A stretch of DNA of 26,389 nt, from positions 1 through 26,389 of the IMG/VR virus record IMGVR_UViG_3300017720_001038, one strand, 5' to 3'. Every line of letters starts with the position of its first letter. Positions within the stretch are counted from its first letter, which is position 1. This DNA comes from a virus. Positions 7,438 through 14,879 of this stretch are shown here, one piece after another. Under the pieces are notes generated by a model. That model worked only from the letters and a program-made list of their open reading frames with translations. It was not told where the DNA came from and did not search any database. The translations under genes were made by a program, and so were the position numbers.

Positions 7438-8451
7438 ATGAGTGATTTTTTAAAAGATATAATAAAAGAAACTGGCAATGAATATGCCACACTTGCAAGT
7501 GAAGGTGTGGATGCTGGTGATGTATCAAATTTTGTTGATACAGGTTGTTATTCATTAAATGCCTTACTATCAGGCAGTATATATGGTGGTATGCCAGGTA
7601 ATAAGATTACTGCTATCGCAGGTGAAGCTGCTACAGGTAAAACATTTTTCGCATTAGGTATCTGTAAACATTTTTTAGAATCAGATAAAGACGCAGGTGT
7701 TATTTACTTTGAAAGTGAAAGTGCCGTATCTAAAAATATGATTGAAGATAGAGGCATTGATAGTAAAAGATTTGTAGTTGTACCAGTTGCAACCGTACAA
7801 GAATTTAGAGCACAAGCAATCAAAGTAGTAGACAAGTACCTAGAACAACCAGAGAGTGCTAGAAAACCTATTATGTTTGTATTAGATAGTTTAGGTATGT
7901 TACCTACTACAAAAGAAATGGAAGATACTGCTGACGGTAAAGAAACAAGAGATATGACAAGAAGTCAAATTGTCAAATCTACATTTAGAGTTTTAACATT
8001 AAAACTTGGTAAAGCAAATATTCCTATGATTATGACCAATCACACTTATGATGTTATTGGTTCTATGTTCCCTCAAAAAGAAATGGGTGGTGGTTCAGGA
8101 TTGAAATACGCCGCTAGTAATATTGTTTATCTATCAAAGAGAAAAGTAAAAGACGGCACAGAAGTTGTCGGTAATATTATTCATTGTAAAAACTATAAGT
8201 CAAGGTTAACAAAAGAGAATGCTATAATTGATGTATTGTTAACTTATACAAAAGGTTTAGACAAATACTATGGACTATTAGATATTGCTGTTGATGAAGG
8301 TATCTTCAAAAAAGTATCTACTAGAATTGAAACACCTGATGGTAAGAAAGTGTTTGGTAAAACAATCATTGACAATCCAGAAGAGTACTTTACAAAAGAG
8401 ATATTAGAGAAGATAGATGAAGCAACAAAAAGAAAATTCCTCTACGGATAA
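7438..8451 (+). CDS. uvsX: UvsX/RecA-type recombinase
   Basis: A 337-residue RecA-fold strand-exchange ATPase (T4 UvsX is about 390). Walker A is G-E-A-A-T-G-K-T at 62-69, the E-S-E-S segment at 92-95 sits where the catalytic glutamate is expected, Walker B is I-M-F-V-L-D at 145-150, and T-N-H-T-Y at 200-204 matches the region ahead of the loop 2 glycines (G-G-G-S-G). It would drive recombination-dependent replication and repair with the gp41 helicase two genes downstream. GGAG lies before the start and a promoter at 7385 precedes it. The 3' end overlaps the next small gene by 35 bases. Confidence 0.95.
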   Translation: MSDFLKDIIKETGNEYATLASEGVDAGDVSNFVDTGCYSLNALLSGSIYGGMPGNKITAIAGEAATGKTFFALGICKHFLESDKDAGVIYFESESAVSKNMIEDRGIDSKRFVVVPVATVQEFRAQAIKVVDKYLEQPESARKPIMFVLDSLGMLPTTKEMEDTADGKETRDMTRSQIVKSTFRVLTLKLGKANIPMIMTNHTYDVIGSMFPQKEMGGGSGLKYAASNIVYLSKRKVKDGTEVVGNIIHCKNYKSRLTKENAIIDVLLTYTKGLDKYYGLLDIAVDEGIFKKVSTRIETPDGKKVFGKTIIDNPEEYFTKEILEKIDEATKRKFLYG

Positions 8452-8734
8452 AAGATACACTTTTGCACAAAGACCAGGAGACGATTATAGTTGTATAAAA
8501 ATCGTTGAAGGTAAGTACAAAGATGTTATATACAAGTACGGCAAAGTACAATTTGCAAAAGAAGAAAACGCAGATGGTAAGTTGCCTTTGCAGTTTGAAT
8601 GGACTCTATTAAAGAAACCAGAAGAACTTGACTTGGATATTGACAAAGAAGCATTTTTAGTGTATATTGGTGATATATTAATTGAACTTTTAGATGAGAG
8701 AATAAATGACGGAACAATCCTTGATGACAAATAG
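8417..8734 (+). CDS. conserved small protein between uvsX and gp41
   Basis: A 105-residue acidic protein. The C-terminal part is regular: a Y-K-Y-G-K-V-Q-F strand, a strand F-E-W-T-L-L, then [16 protein letters not shown], an amphipathic helix. I recall similar small proteins in the same uvsX-gp41 slot of marine T4-like phages, but none with a known role. Position suggests a replication or recombination accessory factor. It overlaps uvsX by 35 bases and the helicase gene by 29, so all three are probably co-translated. It contains a promoter for the helicase. Confidence 0.8.
   Translation: MKQQKENSSTDKRYTFAQRPGDDYSCIKIVEGKYKDVIYKYGKVQFAKEENADGKLPLQFEWTLLKKPEELDLDIDKEAFLVYIGDILIELLDERINDGTILDDK
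8640..8668 (+). promoter_or_regulatory. sigma-70-type promoter for helicase gene
   Basis: TTGACA at 8640-8645, 17 bp, TATATT at 8663-8668, inside the small upstream gene. The predicted start near 8675 lies about 31 bases before the helicase ATG at 8706. The location is functional-looking but the bases are also coding. Confidence 0.5.
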
Positions 8735-10088
8735 ACTTGAAGACACAATACTGACAAACTTAATATTCAATGAAGAATATACTAGAAAGGTATTGCCGTT
8801 TTTAAAAGATGAATACTTTGGCACAAGAAGTGATAAACTTTTATTTACATCAATCTATGATTTCATAACTAAATATAATAATCTTCCTACAAAAGAGACC
8901 TTGATTATAGAATTAAACAATCGTAAAGATATTAACGAGGAAGAGTTTAAGGCTATTAAAACAACAATAAACGGATTAACTCCACAAGAGAGTGATATAC
9001 AATGGTTGTTTGACACTACGGAGAAATTCTGTAAAGACAAGGCGGTAAACAATGCAGTACTTAACGGCATTAAAATCTTGGATGGAAAAGACAAGGAAAG
9101 AAATGCGGAGGCCATTCCTTCAATTTTATCTGAAGCTCTTGCTGTGTCTTTTGATAATCACATTGGGCACGATTACATTGGGGATGCAGATGATAGATTT
9201 GATTATTACCATAGGAAAGAATTAAGACTTCCTTTTGATTTACAATATTTCAATAGAATAACTAAAGGCGGTGTGCCACAGAAGACATTGAATGTATGTC
9301 TTGCCGGTACTGGTGTAGGTAAATCTTTGTTTATGTGTCACCTCGCTGCTACTTCATTACTTGAAGGTAAGAATGTTTTATACATTACAATGGAGATGGC
9401 AGAAGAAAGAATCGCAGAAAGAATTGATAGTAATTTATTAGATGTTACCACAGATGACTTACACGCTTTACCTAAAGATATGTTTGATGATAGAATTAAA
9501 AAGTTAAAAGCAAAAAGTCCTGGTACATTAATCGTAAAAGAATATCCTACAGCGTCTGCTCATAGTGGACACTTTAAAGGATTATTAAATGAACTTGCAT
9601 TAAAGAAAAGTTTTAAACCTGATGTTGTATTCATAGATTATCTTAACATATGTGCTTCAAGTAGATTTAAAGGTGGTAACATATCATCTTATTTCTATAT
9701 CAAAGCAATTGCAGAAGAGTTAAGAGGTCTTGCAGTAGAATTTAAATTACCTATATTTACTGCTACACAAACAACAAGAAGTGGTTTTGTATCTACTGAT
9801 ATTGGATTAGAAGATACTTCTGAAAGTTTTGGTCTACCTGCTACTGCTGACTTTATGTTTGCTTTGATGACTAACGAAGAGTTAGATAGTCTTAATCAAA
9901 TGAAAGTAAAACAATTGAAGAACAGATATAGCGATCCCTCAATCAATCGTAGTTTTATTATTGGCGTTGATAGAAGTAAGATGAGATTGTATGATGTAGA
10001 GCAAAAAGCACAAAACATTGTAGACGCTAATCAGGAGAAAGAATTTGCTGAAGACCCTTACGACAAATTTTCAGATTTTAAAGTATAA
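8706..10088 (+). CDS. 41: replicative DNA helicase (T4 gp41/DnaB type)
   Basis: A 460-residue hexameric 5'-3' helicase of the DnaB/gp41 class (T4 gp41 is 475). Residues 10-110 are the helical N-terminal domain, with N-L-I-F-N-E-E-Y like T4. The RecA-like core has Walker A G-T-G-V-G-K-S at 201-207, the E-M-A-E-E-R segment at 230-235, Walker B V-V-F-I-D-Y at 307-312, and T-A-T-Q-T-T-R. An alternative start is ATG at 8724 (residue 7); 8706 is kept for the GAGAG upstream. It works at the fork with the polymerase and would be loaded onto recombination intermediates made by UvsX. Confidence 0.95.
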   Translation: MTEQSLMTNRLEDTILTNLIFNEEYTRKVLPFLKDEYFGTRSDKLLFTSIYDFITKYNNLPTKETLIIELNNRKDINEEEFKAIKTTINGLTPQESDIQWLFDTTEKFCKDKAVNNAVLNGIKILDGKDKERNAEAIPSILSEALAVSFDNHIGHDYIGDADDRFDYYHRKELRLPFDLQYFNRITKGGVPQKTLNVCLAGTGVGKSLFMCHLAATSLLEGKNVLYITMEMAEERIAERIDSNLLDVTTDDLHALPKDMFDDRIKKLKAKSPGTLIVKEYPTASAHSGHFKGLLNELALKKSFKPDVVFIDYLNICASSRFKGGNISSYFYIKAIAEELRGLAVEFKLPIFTATQTTRSGFVSTDIGLEDTSESFGLPATADFMFALMTNEELDSLNQMKVKQLKNRYSDPSINRSFIIGVDRSKMRLYDVEQKAQNIVDANQEKEFAEDPYDKFSDFKV

Positions 10089-10092
10089 ACTT

Positions 10093-10356
10093 ATGCCTAG
10101 AAAAAATACAAAACCAACAAAACAAAAACAAAGTAGACGGTTAGAGCCTGGCGAAAAACTACACTACACAAAGACAATGATTAAGAAGAGAGGTAAGATT
10201 TACTGGAGAGTAATAGAAAAACCTACTAATGTTATTGTCAAAGACTTCTTTTTTGAAAAGGATGCTAGGTCACTAGTTAGATTTCAGAATAAAGAAAGAG
10301 TATGGGAAGTTAACGGAGGCATACCTCATTTTCTTTGTGAAATGCAACCAAAATAA
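10093..10356 (+). CDS. small basic protein, unknown function
   Basis: An 87-residue, strongly basic protein starting at ATG 10093, four bases after the helicase stop. A TTG at 10045 in the same frame would add 16 residues but overlaps the helicase gene and lacks a ribosome site. Residues 1-25 are rich in K, R, T and Q; the rest alternates strands (K-I-Y-W-R-V-I, V-I-V-K-D-F-F-F). This would suit a nucleic-acid-binding accessory protein, but I recognise no family. No clear Shine-Dalgarno is present, so it is probably coupled to the helicase. Confidence 0.65.
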   Translation: MPRKNTKPTKQKQSRRLEPGEKLHYTKTMIKKRGKIYWRVIEKPTNVIVKDFFFEKDARSLVRFQNKERVWEVNGGIPHFLCEMQPK

Positions 10357-10372
10357 ATTCATTTTTTTTTAC

Positions 10373-10453
10373 TTTTTGCTCGTTTTTTGCTTGACACTAC
10401 GCTATGCGTGTGTTATAGTATATACATAATCAATGATGAAAGAAGGATATACT
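10373..10453 (+). repeat. promoter-leader module, copy A
   Basis: About 80 bp that recurs at 21584-21661. Shared parts in the same order: TTTTTGCTC, nine bases, TTGACA, CTAT in the spacer, TGTGTTA, a TA-rich -10, CATAAT, ATGAAA and AAGGATATA before the start codon. The two downstream genes (unknown protein here, HAD nucleotidase at 21662) are unrelated, so the repeat is regulatory and not a gene duplication. Confidence 0.75.
10391..10419 (+). promoter_or_regulatory. sigma-70-type promoter with T-rich upstream element
   Basis: TTGACA at 10391-10396, 17 bp, TATAGT at 10414-10419, preceded by a T-rich tract that could act as an UP element. Predicted start near 10426. AAGGA then precedes the ATG at 10454. 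Confidence 0.8.
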
Positions 10454-10735
10454 ATGAATTTTCCAAACACTAACTCAAACGACCCAATCAATTTCTTGTC
10501 TGCTAACAATGGTGAACTTGAAATAACTACCGAACAAGGTCTTATCTACAACACAGCGAAAGTAGAGACTATCGCTAAAATCATTACCAATCATACAATG
10601 CCTATTGACGGTGTTATGTCTTCTTCAACTATGGACTTTGCAGATGAAGAAGGTTTTGACACTTATGACGGTGCAACTAAACTATGGGAAAAGGCAGTTG
10701 ATATGGTTATCGCACAACAAACAATAGCCGCTTAA
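10454..10735 (+). CDS. 93-aa protein of unknown function
   Basis: The start is set at ATG 10454 rather than ATG 10433, because AAGGA lies about 8 bases upstream and the matching leader at 21584 uses the same AAGGATATA placement. The product is acidic and soluble, N/T/D-rich at the N-terminus, with a C-terminal helix (W-E-K-A-V-D-M-V-I-A-Q-Q). I recognise no domain. It has its own strong promoter and is followed by tRNA genes, so it may be a small, highly expressed early protein that acts on the host. Confidence 0.75.
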   Translation: MNFPNTNSNDPINFLSANNGELEITTEQGLIYNTAKVETIAKIITNHTMPIDGVMSSSTMDFADEEGFDTYDGATKLWEKAVDMVIAQQTIAA

Positions 10736-10743
10736 TCAGTTTC

Positions 10744-10828
10744 GCCACCGTGGTGAAATTGGTAAACACAACGGACTTAAAATCCGTCGGAGTAATCCTT
10801 ACCGGTTCAAGTCCGGTCGGTGGCACCA
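10744..10828 (+). tRNA. tRNA-Leu (TAA)
   Basis: Complete class II tRNA, 85 bases with CCA encoded. Acceptor GCCACCG pairs with CGGTGGC. The D stem is GTG/CAC. The anticodon arm is ACGGA-CTTAAAA-TCCGT with anticodon TAA, reading UUA. A long variable arm follows, then T arm ACCGG-TTCAAGT-CCGGT. UUA is the dominant leucine codon in the surrounding genes. Confidence 0.97.
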
Positions 10829-10839
10829 ATCTGGAGTAT

Positions 10840-10916
10840 GGCCTCGTAGCTCAACTGGATAGAGCACCAGTCTTCTAAACTGGATGTTGCAGGTTCAAGT
10901 CCTGCCGAGGTCGCCA
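10840..10916 (+). tRNA. tRNA-Arg (TCT)
   Basis: Complete tRNA, 77 bases with CCA encoded. Acceptor GGCCTCG pairs with CGAGGTC with one G-T. D arm GCTC/GAGC; anticodon arm CCAGT-CTTCTAA-ACTGG with anticodon TCT, reading AGA/AGG; T arm GCAGG-TTCAAGT-CCTGC. AGA is by far the commonest arginine codon here. Confidence 0.97.
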
Positions 10917-10918
10917 GC

Positions 10919-10947
10919 TTGACAAATCAATAAATATGTAGTAGTAT
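10919..10947 (+). promoter_or_regulatory. sigma-70-type promoter after the tRNAs
   Basis: TTGACA at 10919-10924, three bases past tRNA-Arg, 17 bp, then TAGTAT at 10942-10947, a weaker -10. It would drive the gene at 10976. An AATAAATA at 10929-10936 is a near match to the T4 late element and an alternative. Confidence 0.5.
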
Positions 10948-10975
10948 AAGAGAGAATATAAATGGAGAATTAACA

Positions 10976-12394
10976 ATGGCAGTTTTTACGAAGAACGATT
11001 TTATAAGAGATAATAAACCATATGCAGCCAAGAATGGTAAGTATGCTGGTAAGTCTCGTTTTGAAATTGTACAATTAATGATTAACAACAAAGAAAGATT
11101 TGTTGAAGGTAAAACATCTAGTGGTCGTAAACTAGAAGGTATCGCAATTGTATCAAAACCTAATGCTTGGCCTTGTGTTATTCAAGTCAAATCTTCTACA
11201 GGAAGTAAGATAGAAGAAATATCTCTTACACAAATTTATAAGTCACCACTATTTGGTGGTGGAGGTGGTTCAGGTGGTGGTGCAGCTGTGACCGCAATTA
11301 CTGAAAGTGGACAATGTTATTATTGTTCATTAGCATTTAATGTTAAAAAAGGTCCACTAAAGTTATCAGACATTACAGACGCCAATATGGAAAAGGCTTC
11401 TCGTTATGTACAGGCTACCGTTGCTTATACAGCATTTAAAGATAGAGTACCATCAGATTGGATTGAAAGTGGTACATTTATAAAAACAGCAAACGAAATT
11501 TATAAAAAGTATTCATCAAAGGTTACAGGTGGTGTTTACTTTCATAGAGGCAGTACTTTTATGGGTAAAGTATATGCAGCTAAAAAAGAAGTAATAAAAA
11601 TAGATAAACAAATGGCACAGAAAGATGGTAGAGCACCATTAGCACCAGGTAGTTTTTCAGATGATAAATGGAATCCAGGTGATATATGGATGACTACAAT
11701 GACACCAGGTTCGGATCCTCTTGCAATGTTTAAGCAAGATTGGGGAATACTAAATCAAGCAGTATTAGACAAAGCAGGTAGATTAAATACTCCTAGAACT
11801 TTCTTACTAGGTATCTCTCTAAAGAAATTAGGTAGTACCGTTAAGTTAGAAGAGTACAATGCTCCTGAAAGAGTGAAGTTAGTATCACACGCTTATAAGA
11901 ATTATGTATTTGGAAAAAATAACGATTTCTTTTCTTCAATTGATATGTATATGAATATGGGTAGTGCGAATGTTCAGTTTAGAGCATTTAACTCTTCTTC
12001 ATCTTGGCAAGGAGAGATAAAAGGATTGAGTGCTGCCGGTGGTAAAATCGGTGGTGGTAATTTAAATTTCTATTGTGAGAAACACATACGAAAATCTATA
12101 GGTTCACAAGGCTTATTATCTGGTTGGAAAGAAACACCAAGTAGTCAAGTCAAGTTAAATGATATGTATGTCCTATATAAGAAGTATGCGAAGAATCCAG
12201 TAGATGTTAAACCGTTTATCAAACAATGTTTAGATAAAGGTGGTAGTTTTATATTCAGTAAGAATATGTGTCTACTATTTTTAGATACTATGATGAGTGC
12301 AACATCAACACAAAGAAATAATGTATGTACGGATATTATAAAATACGCAGCTTCTAGTACTGATTTATCTTCTTTCTTTGTTAAGGTGTCATAA
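10976..12394 (+). CDS. two-domain protein with glycine linker, possible nuclease-like fold
   Basis: A 472-residue protein. Residues 1-92 form a small N-terminal domain; 94-102 are G-G-G-G-G-S-G-G-G, a flexible linker; 105-472 form a large second domain. In it D-K-W-N-P-G-D-I-W (230-238) is followed by L-L-G-I-S-L-K-K (277-284) and later W-Q-G-E-I-K-G. A D...S-x-K order of this kind resembles PD-(D/E)XK nuclease cores, but the acidic residue before the lysine is not in the classical place. I recall similar proteins in marine T4-like phages annotated only as structural or hypothetical. GGAG precedes the ATG. Function is unassigned. Confidence 0.8.
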   Translation: MAVFTKNDFIRDNKPYAAKNGKYAGKSRFEIVQLMINNKERFVEGKTSSGRKLEGIAIVSKPNAWPCVIQVKSSTGSKIEEISLTQIYKSPLFGGGGGSGGGAAVTAITESGQCYYCSLAFNVKKGPLKLSDITDANMEKASRYVQATVAYTAFKDRVPSDWIESGTFIKTANEIYKKYSSKVTGGVYFHRGSTFMGKVYAAKKEVIKIDKQMAQKDGRAPLAPGSFSDDKWNPGDIWMTTMTPGSDPLAMFKQDWGILNQAVLDKAGRLNTPRTFLLGISLKKLGSTVKLEEYNAPERVKLVSHAYKNYVFGKNNDFFSSIDMYMNMGSANVQFRAFNSSSSWQGEIKGLSAAGGKIGGGNLNFYCEKHIRKSIGSQGLLSGWKETPSSQVKLNDMYVLYKKYAKNPVDVKPFIKQCLDKGGSFIFSKNMCLLFLDTMMSATSTQRNNVCTDIIKYAASSTDLSSFFVKVS

Positions 12395-12398
12395 GACT

Positions 12399-12406
12399 TA
12401 TAAATA
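12399..12406 (+). promoter_or_regulatory. T4-type late promoter
   Basis: Exact TATAAATA, the T4 late promoter element read by the gp55 sigma with gp33 and the sliding clamp. It lies in the short gap after the 10976 gene, about 70 bases before the ATG at 12477, and would drive the enzyme block that follows. Confidence 0.8.
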
Positions 12407-12476
12407 GTAGCACAACGAAGTGAAGATTTATATTAATGGATAGTTTATTTGTATATGGAAAAAATGAAGGACAAAA

Positions 12477-13691
12477 ATGTTTAGTTTTAAAGGATATTCT
12501 AGCTCAGGTACGAACACACACCTTGAGCATTTAGAAGACGAAATAATTAATAACGGTGCCAAAGGCGGTAGAAACGCAATAGCGTTCTTACAATCTTTGC
12601 AGAAAATGTTAACAGGTAATGTTAGCAATAGAGTAAATGTAACCGTTAAGTGGGACGGCGCTCCTGCGATAGTATGTGGAACTAATCCTGAAAACGGCAA
12701 ATTCTTTGTCGGTACAAAATCTGTATTCAATAAAACTCCTAAAATCAATTACACTTCAGCAGACATAAGAAGAAATCACCCAGGTGGTGTTGGTGCAAAA
12801 TTAGAAGTTGCATTAAGAGAATTGAAAAAATTAGGTATAAGAGGCATTGTCCAAGGTGATTGTCTCTTTACTAATGAAGATAAGAAAGTGAATAACATTG
12901 ACGGACAATCAATGATTACCTTTACTCCTAATACTATAACATATGCTATGCCTGTTAATAGTGCTGTCGGTCGTAAGATTGCTCGTGCTAGAATGGGCAT
13001 AGTGTTTCATACTCAATATGTTGGTAATAAAATGTCAGAATTAAATGCTAACTTTGGATATGTTAGAGGAATCAGAAGTGGTAGTGTATGGGTACCAAGT
13101 GCAGAATACAAAGACGCTAGTGGTAGTGCAAGTTTCAATCGTGCTGAAGTTTCACAATTCAATGCTCAGTTAAGAATGGCACAAGGTAGTTTATCTAAAG
13201 CAGGACCTATGTTAAATCAGTTTGATAGTAGAGACGAGTTAAGTGTAGGTTTTAAAATTAAAACATATTTCAATAGTATCGTTAGAGGTACACAAGGTAT
13301 GGGTAGTGTTAAACAACTAGTAGATGGTTTTGAACCATACTATACAAGTTTCATTGACAAAGAAATAGATAATAGAAAAACAGAAAAAGGTAAAGCACCT
13401 TATATTAAAGCAAAAGCAGATAACATAAAATTTATTCAAAGAAATAAACAATCTTTATATTTCGCAATTGCAACATACATCACATTACAGAATTGCAAAA
13501 ACATTGTAGTAAGAAAAATAGCACAGATACAATCTATCGGACACTTTTTAAAAACCGATAATGGTTTTAAGGTAACATCACCTGAAGGTTATGTTGCAAC
13601 AGATAAGATTGGTAATGTAGTTAAACTTGTAGACAGATTAGAATTTAGTAGAGCAAACTTTACGATTGCAAAAGATTGGGTGAAAGGTTAG
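12477..13691 (+). CDS. DUF6267-like protein with nucleotidyltransferase/ligase motifs
   Basis: A 404-residue protein I recognise as a conserved marine T4-like phage family (DUF6267-type, from memory), opening with T-H-L-E-H-L-E-D. It shows the motif order of covalent nucleotidyltransferases (DNA/RNA ligases): K-W-D-G at 58-61 (motif I, K58 as the nucleotide-accepting lysine), G-T-K-S-V-F at 79-84, V-Q-G-D at 125-128 (motif III-like), I-V-F-H-T at 175-179, P-E-G-Y-V at 369-373 (motif IV-like) and V-V-K-L-V at 381-385 (motif V-like). Motif III has D where many ligases have E. AAGGA lies 5 bases before the ATG. It is led by a late promoter and followed by kinases. Family recognition is moderately sure; ligase activity is inference. 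Confidence 0.8.
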   Translation: MFSFKGYSSSGTNTHLEHLEDEIINNGAKGGRNAIAFLQSLQKMLTGNVSNRVNVTVKWDGAPAIVCGTNPENGKFFVGTKSVFNKTPKINYTSADIRRNHPGGVGAKLEVALRELKKLGIRGIVQGDCLFTNEDKKVNNIDGQSMITFTPNTITYAMPVNSAVGRKIARARMGIVFHTQYVGNKMSELNANFGYVRGIRSGSVWVPSAEYKDASGSASFNRAEVSQFNAQLRMAQGSLSKAGPMLNQFDSRDELSVGFKIKTYFNSIVRGTQGMGSVKQLVDGFEPYYTSFIDKEIDNRKTEKGKAPYIKAKADNIKFIQRNKQSLYFAIATYITLQNCKNIVVRKIAQIQSIGHFLKTDNGFKVTSPEGYVATDKIGNVVKLVDRLEFSRANFTIAKDWVKG

Positions 13692-13692
13692 T

Positions 13693-14292
13693 ATGGATAC
13701 ATTTAAACAATATCTATTCAATTTTTTGAACGAAGCAAAACAAACTAGAGTTATTATAATGGGTGGACCAGGAAGTGGTAAATCAACTTATAGTGAATAC
13801 ATTATAAGACACTTCGGTATCAAACATATTTACCCAGGTGGTTTATTAAGAAAAGAAATTGATAAAGGTGGTCCTGAAGGACAAAAGATTAAGAACTTAT
13901 TAGACCAAGGTAAGTTTGCACCTAACGATATAGTTTTAAAATTAGTGAAGAAAGCATTACAAGAGAAAGACGCTTCAAAAGGTTATGTGTTAGATGGTTA
14001 TCCTAGATATATGCAACAAGTAAGAGATATGGAAAAAAATGGTATCGCTTATGATGTTGTTGTATTCCTTGATGTGAGTAATGAAGAAGTTATTAGAAGA
14101 CTTACAAAGAGAGGAAGAAAAGATGATAAGCCAGATATTATTAATGATAGAATCCAGTTATACAAAAAAGAAACAGGACCTGCCATTGAACATTACAAAA
14201 AAAGACCTGGGTTTATATCTATCAAAGCTGAAGGAAAAGAACCTGGAGATATTGCGAAAGACATTATTAAGGAGATAGAAAATGCAATTTAA
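13693..14292 (+). CDS. adenylate-kinase-like nucleotide kinase with capsid-targeting-like N-terminus
   Basis: A 199-residue P-loop kinase. Walker A is G-G-P-G-S-G-K-S-T at 24-32, the NMP-binding D-G-Y-P-R-Y-M-Q-Q lies at 101-109 as in adenylate kinase (D-G-F-P-R), and R-L-T-K-R-G-R-K-D-D at 136-145 plus the later D-R...Y-K-K-E-T-G-P segment fit the arginine-rich catalytic region. The zinc/long LID insert is absent, so this is the short form. It would interconvert NMP and NDP. Residues 1-14 (M-D-T-F-K-Q-Y-L-F-N-F-L-N-E) precede the kinase fold and resemble the T4 capsid-targeting peptide ending in L-x-E. The gene overlaps mazG by 11 bases. Confidence 0.88.
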   Translation: MDTFKQYLFNFLNEAKQTRVIIMGGPGSGKSTYSEYIIRHFGIKHIYPGGLLRKEIDKGGPEGQKIKNLLDQGKFAPNDIVLKLVKKALQEKDASKGYVLDGYPRYMQQVRDMEKNGIAYDVVVFLDVSNEEVIRRLTKRGRKDDKPDIINDRIQLYKKETGPAIEHYKKRPGFISIKAEGKEPGDIAKDIIKEIENAI

Positions 14293-14599
14293 TGAATACC
14301 AAACTCTAGCTGCAAACACAGCAATTTATCCACTTGCAAGTAAGGTAACTTATCCTGCATTAGGATTATGTGGTGAAGCAGGTGAAGTCGCAGAAAAAGT
14401 TAAAAAGAATATTAGAGACGGTGCAAGTCCTACATTTAAAGAAGATATGAAAAAAGAATTAGGTGATGTGTTATGGTACATATCAGCACTTGCGAGAGAT
14501 TTAGATATTGATTTAGATACAATCGCACAATTAAATTTACAAAAATTAAAAGATAGACAAGAAAGAAACAAAATACAAGGTAGTGGAGATGACAGATAA
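14282..14599 (+). CDS. mazG: MazG-like nucleotide pyrophosphohydrolase
   Basis: A 105-residue all-alpha NTP pyrophosphohydrolase. The metal site follows the MazG pattern E-x-x-E...E-x-x-D: E35 and E38 in G-E-A-G-E-V-A-E, then E59 and D62 in K-E-L-G-D-V-L-W-Y. Single-domain phage MazG proteins are common in marine phages and hydrolyse nucleoside triphosphates, with dGTP/dCTP or alarmones proposed as targets. AAGGAGAT lies just upstream of the ATG, inside the kinase gene. It is flanked by nucleotide kinases and fits a nucleotide-pool role. Confidence 0.93.
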   Translation: MQFNEYQTLAANTAIYPLASKVTYPALGLCGEAGEVAEKVKKNIRDGASPTFKEDMKKELGDVLWYISALARDLDIDLDTIAQLNLQKLKDRQERNKIQGSGDDR

Positions 14600-14879
14600 G
14601 TATAGACCTTTACCTGATAATATAACAATAAAGTTATCGCCAATAGAAGGTTTTGGTTTATTTGCAACAGCAACAATTGATAAGATGACAGATTTAGGTA
14701 TCTCTCATTTGACTATGGGTAGAGAAATTTATAGAACACCACTTGGTGGTTTTTTAAATCATAGTGATAAACCTAATTGTCAAAAGATAGAAGTTGATGG
14801 AAAATATTATGTACAAACACTAGAAGATATAAAAGAAGGAGAAGAGTTAACTTTAAAGTATACTCTATACAAAGTATGA
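14589..14879 (+). CDS. small SET-domain protein (lysine methyltransferase-like)
   Basis: A 96-residue protein that is essentially a minimal SET domain. I-E-G-F-G-L-F-A at 19-26 is the SAM-binding start (G-x-G), F-L-N-H-S-D-K-P-N-C at 55-64 is the diagnostic N-H-S...P-N-C motif, and E-G-E-E-L-T-L-K-Y at 83-91 is the closing G-E-E-L...Y. SET proteins methylate lysines using SAM; chlorella-virus vSET shows that a domain this small can work. ATG 14589 is preferred over GTG 14583 because AAGG lies eight bases before it. It overlaps mazG and, through ATGA, the next kinase. The target is unknown. Confidence 0.85.
   Translation: MTDKYRPLPDNITIKLSPIEGFGLFATATIDKMTDLGISHLTMGREIYRTPLGGFLNHSDKPNCQKIEVDGKYYVQTLEDIKEGEELTLKYTLYKV

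Noticed and set aside
10957-10964. TATAAATG resembling a late promoter before 10976
   Set aside because: Last base differs and the transcript would start after the GGAG ribosome site, within a few bases of the ATG.
12436-12534. 32-aa ORF after the late promoter
   Set aside because: No ribosome site, no recognisable composition, and it runs through the well-supported start of the 12477 gene.
14081-14278. 65-aa ORF in another frame inside the nucleotide kinase gene
   Set aside because: It is fully inside a motif-supported kinase gene and has lysine/isoleucine-rich shadow composition.
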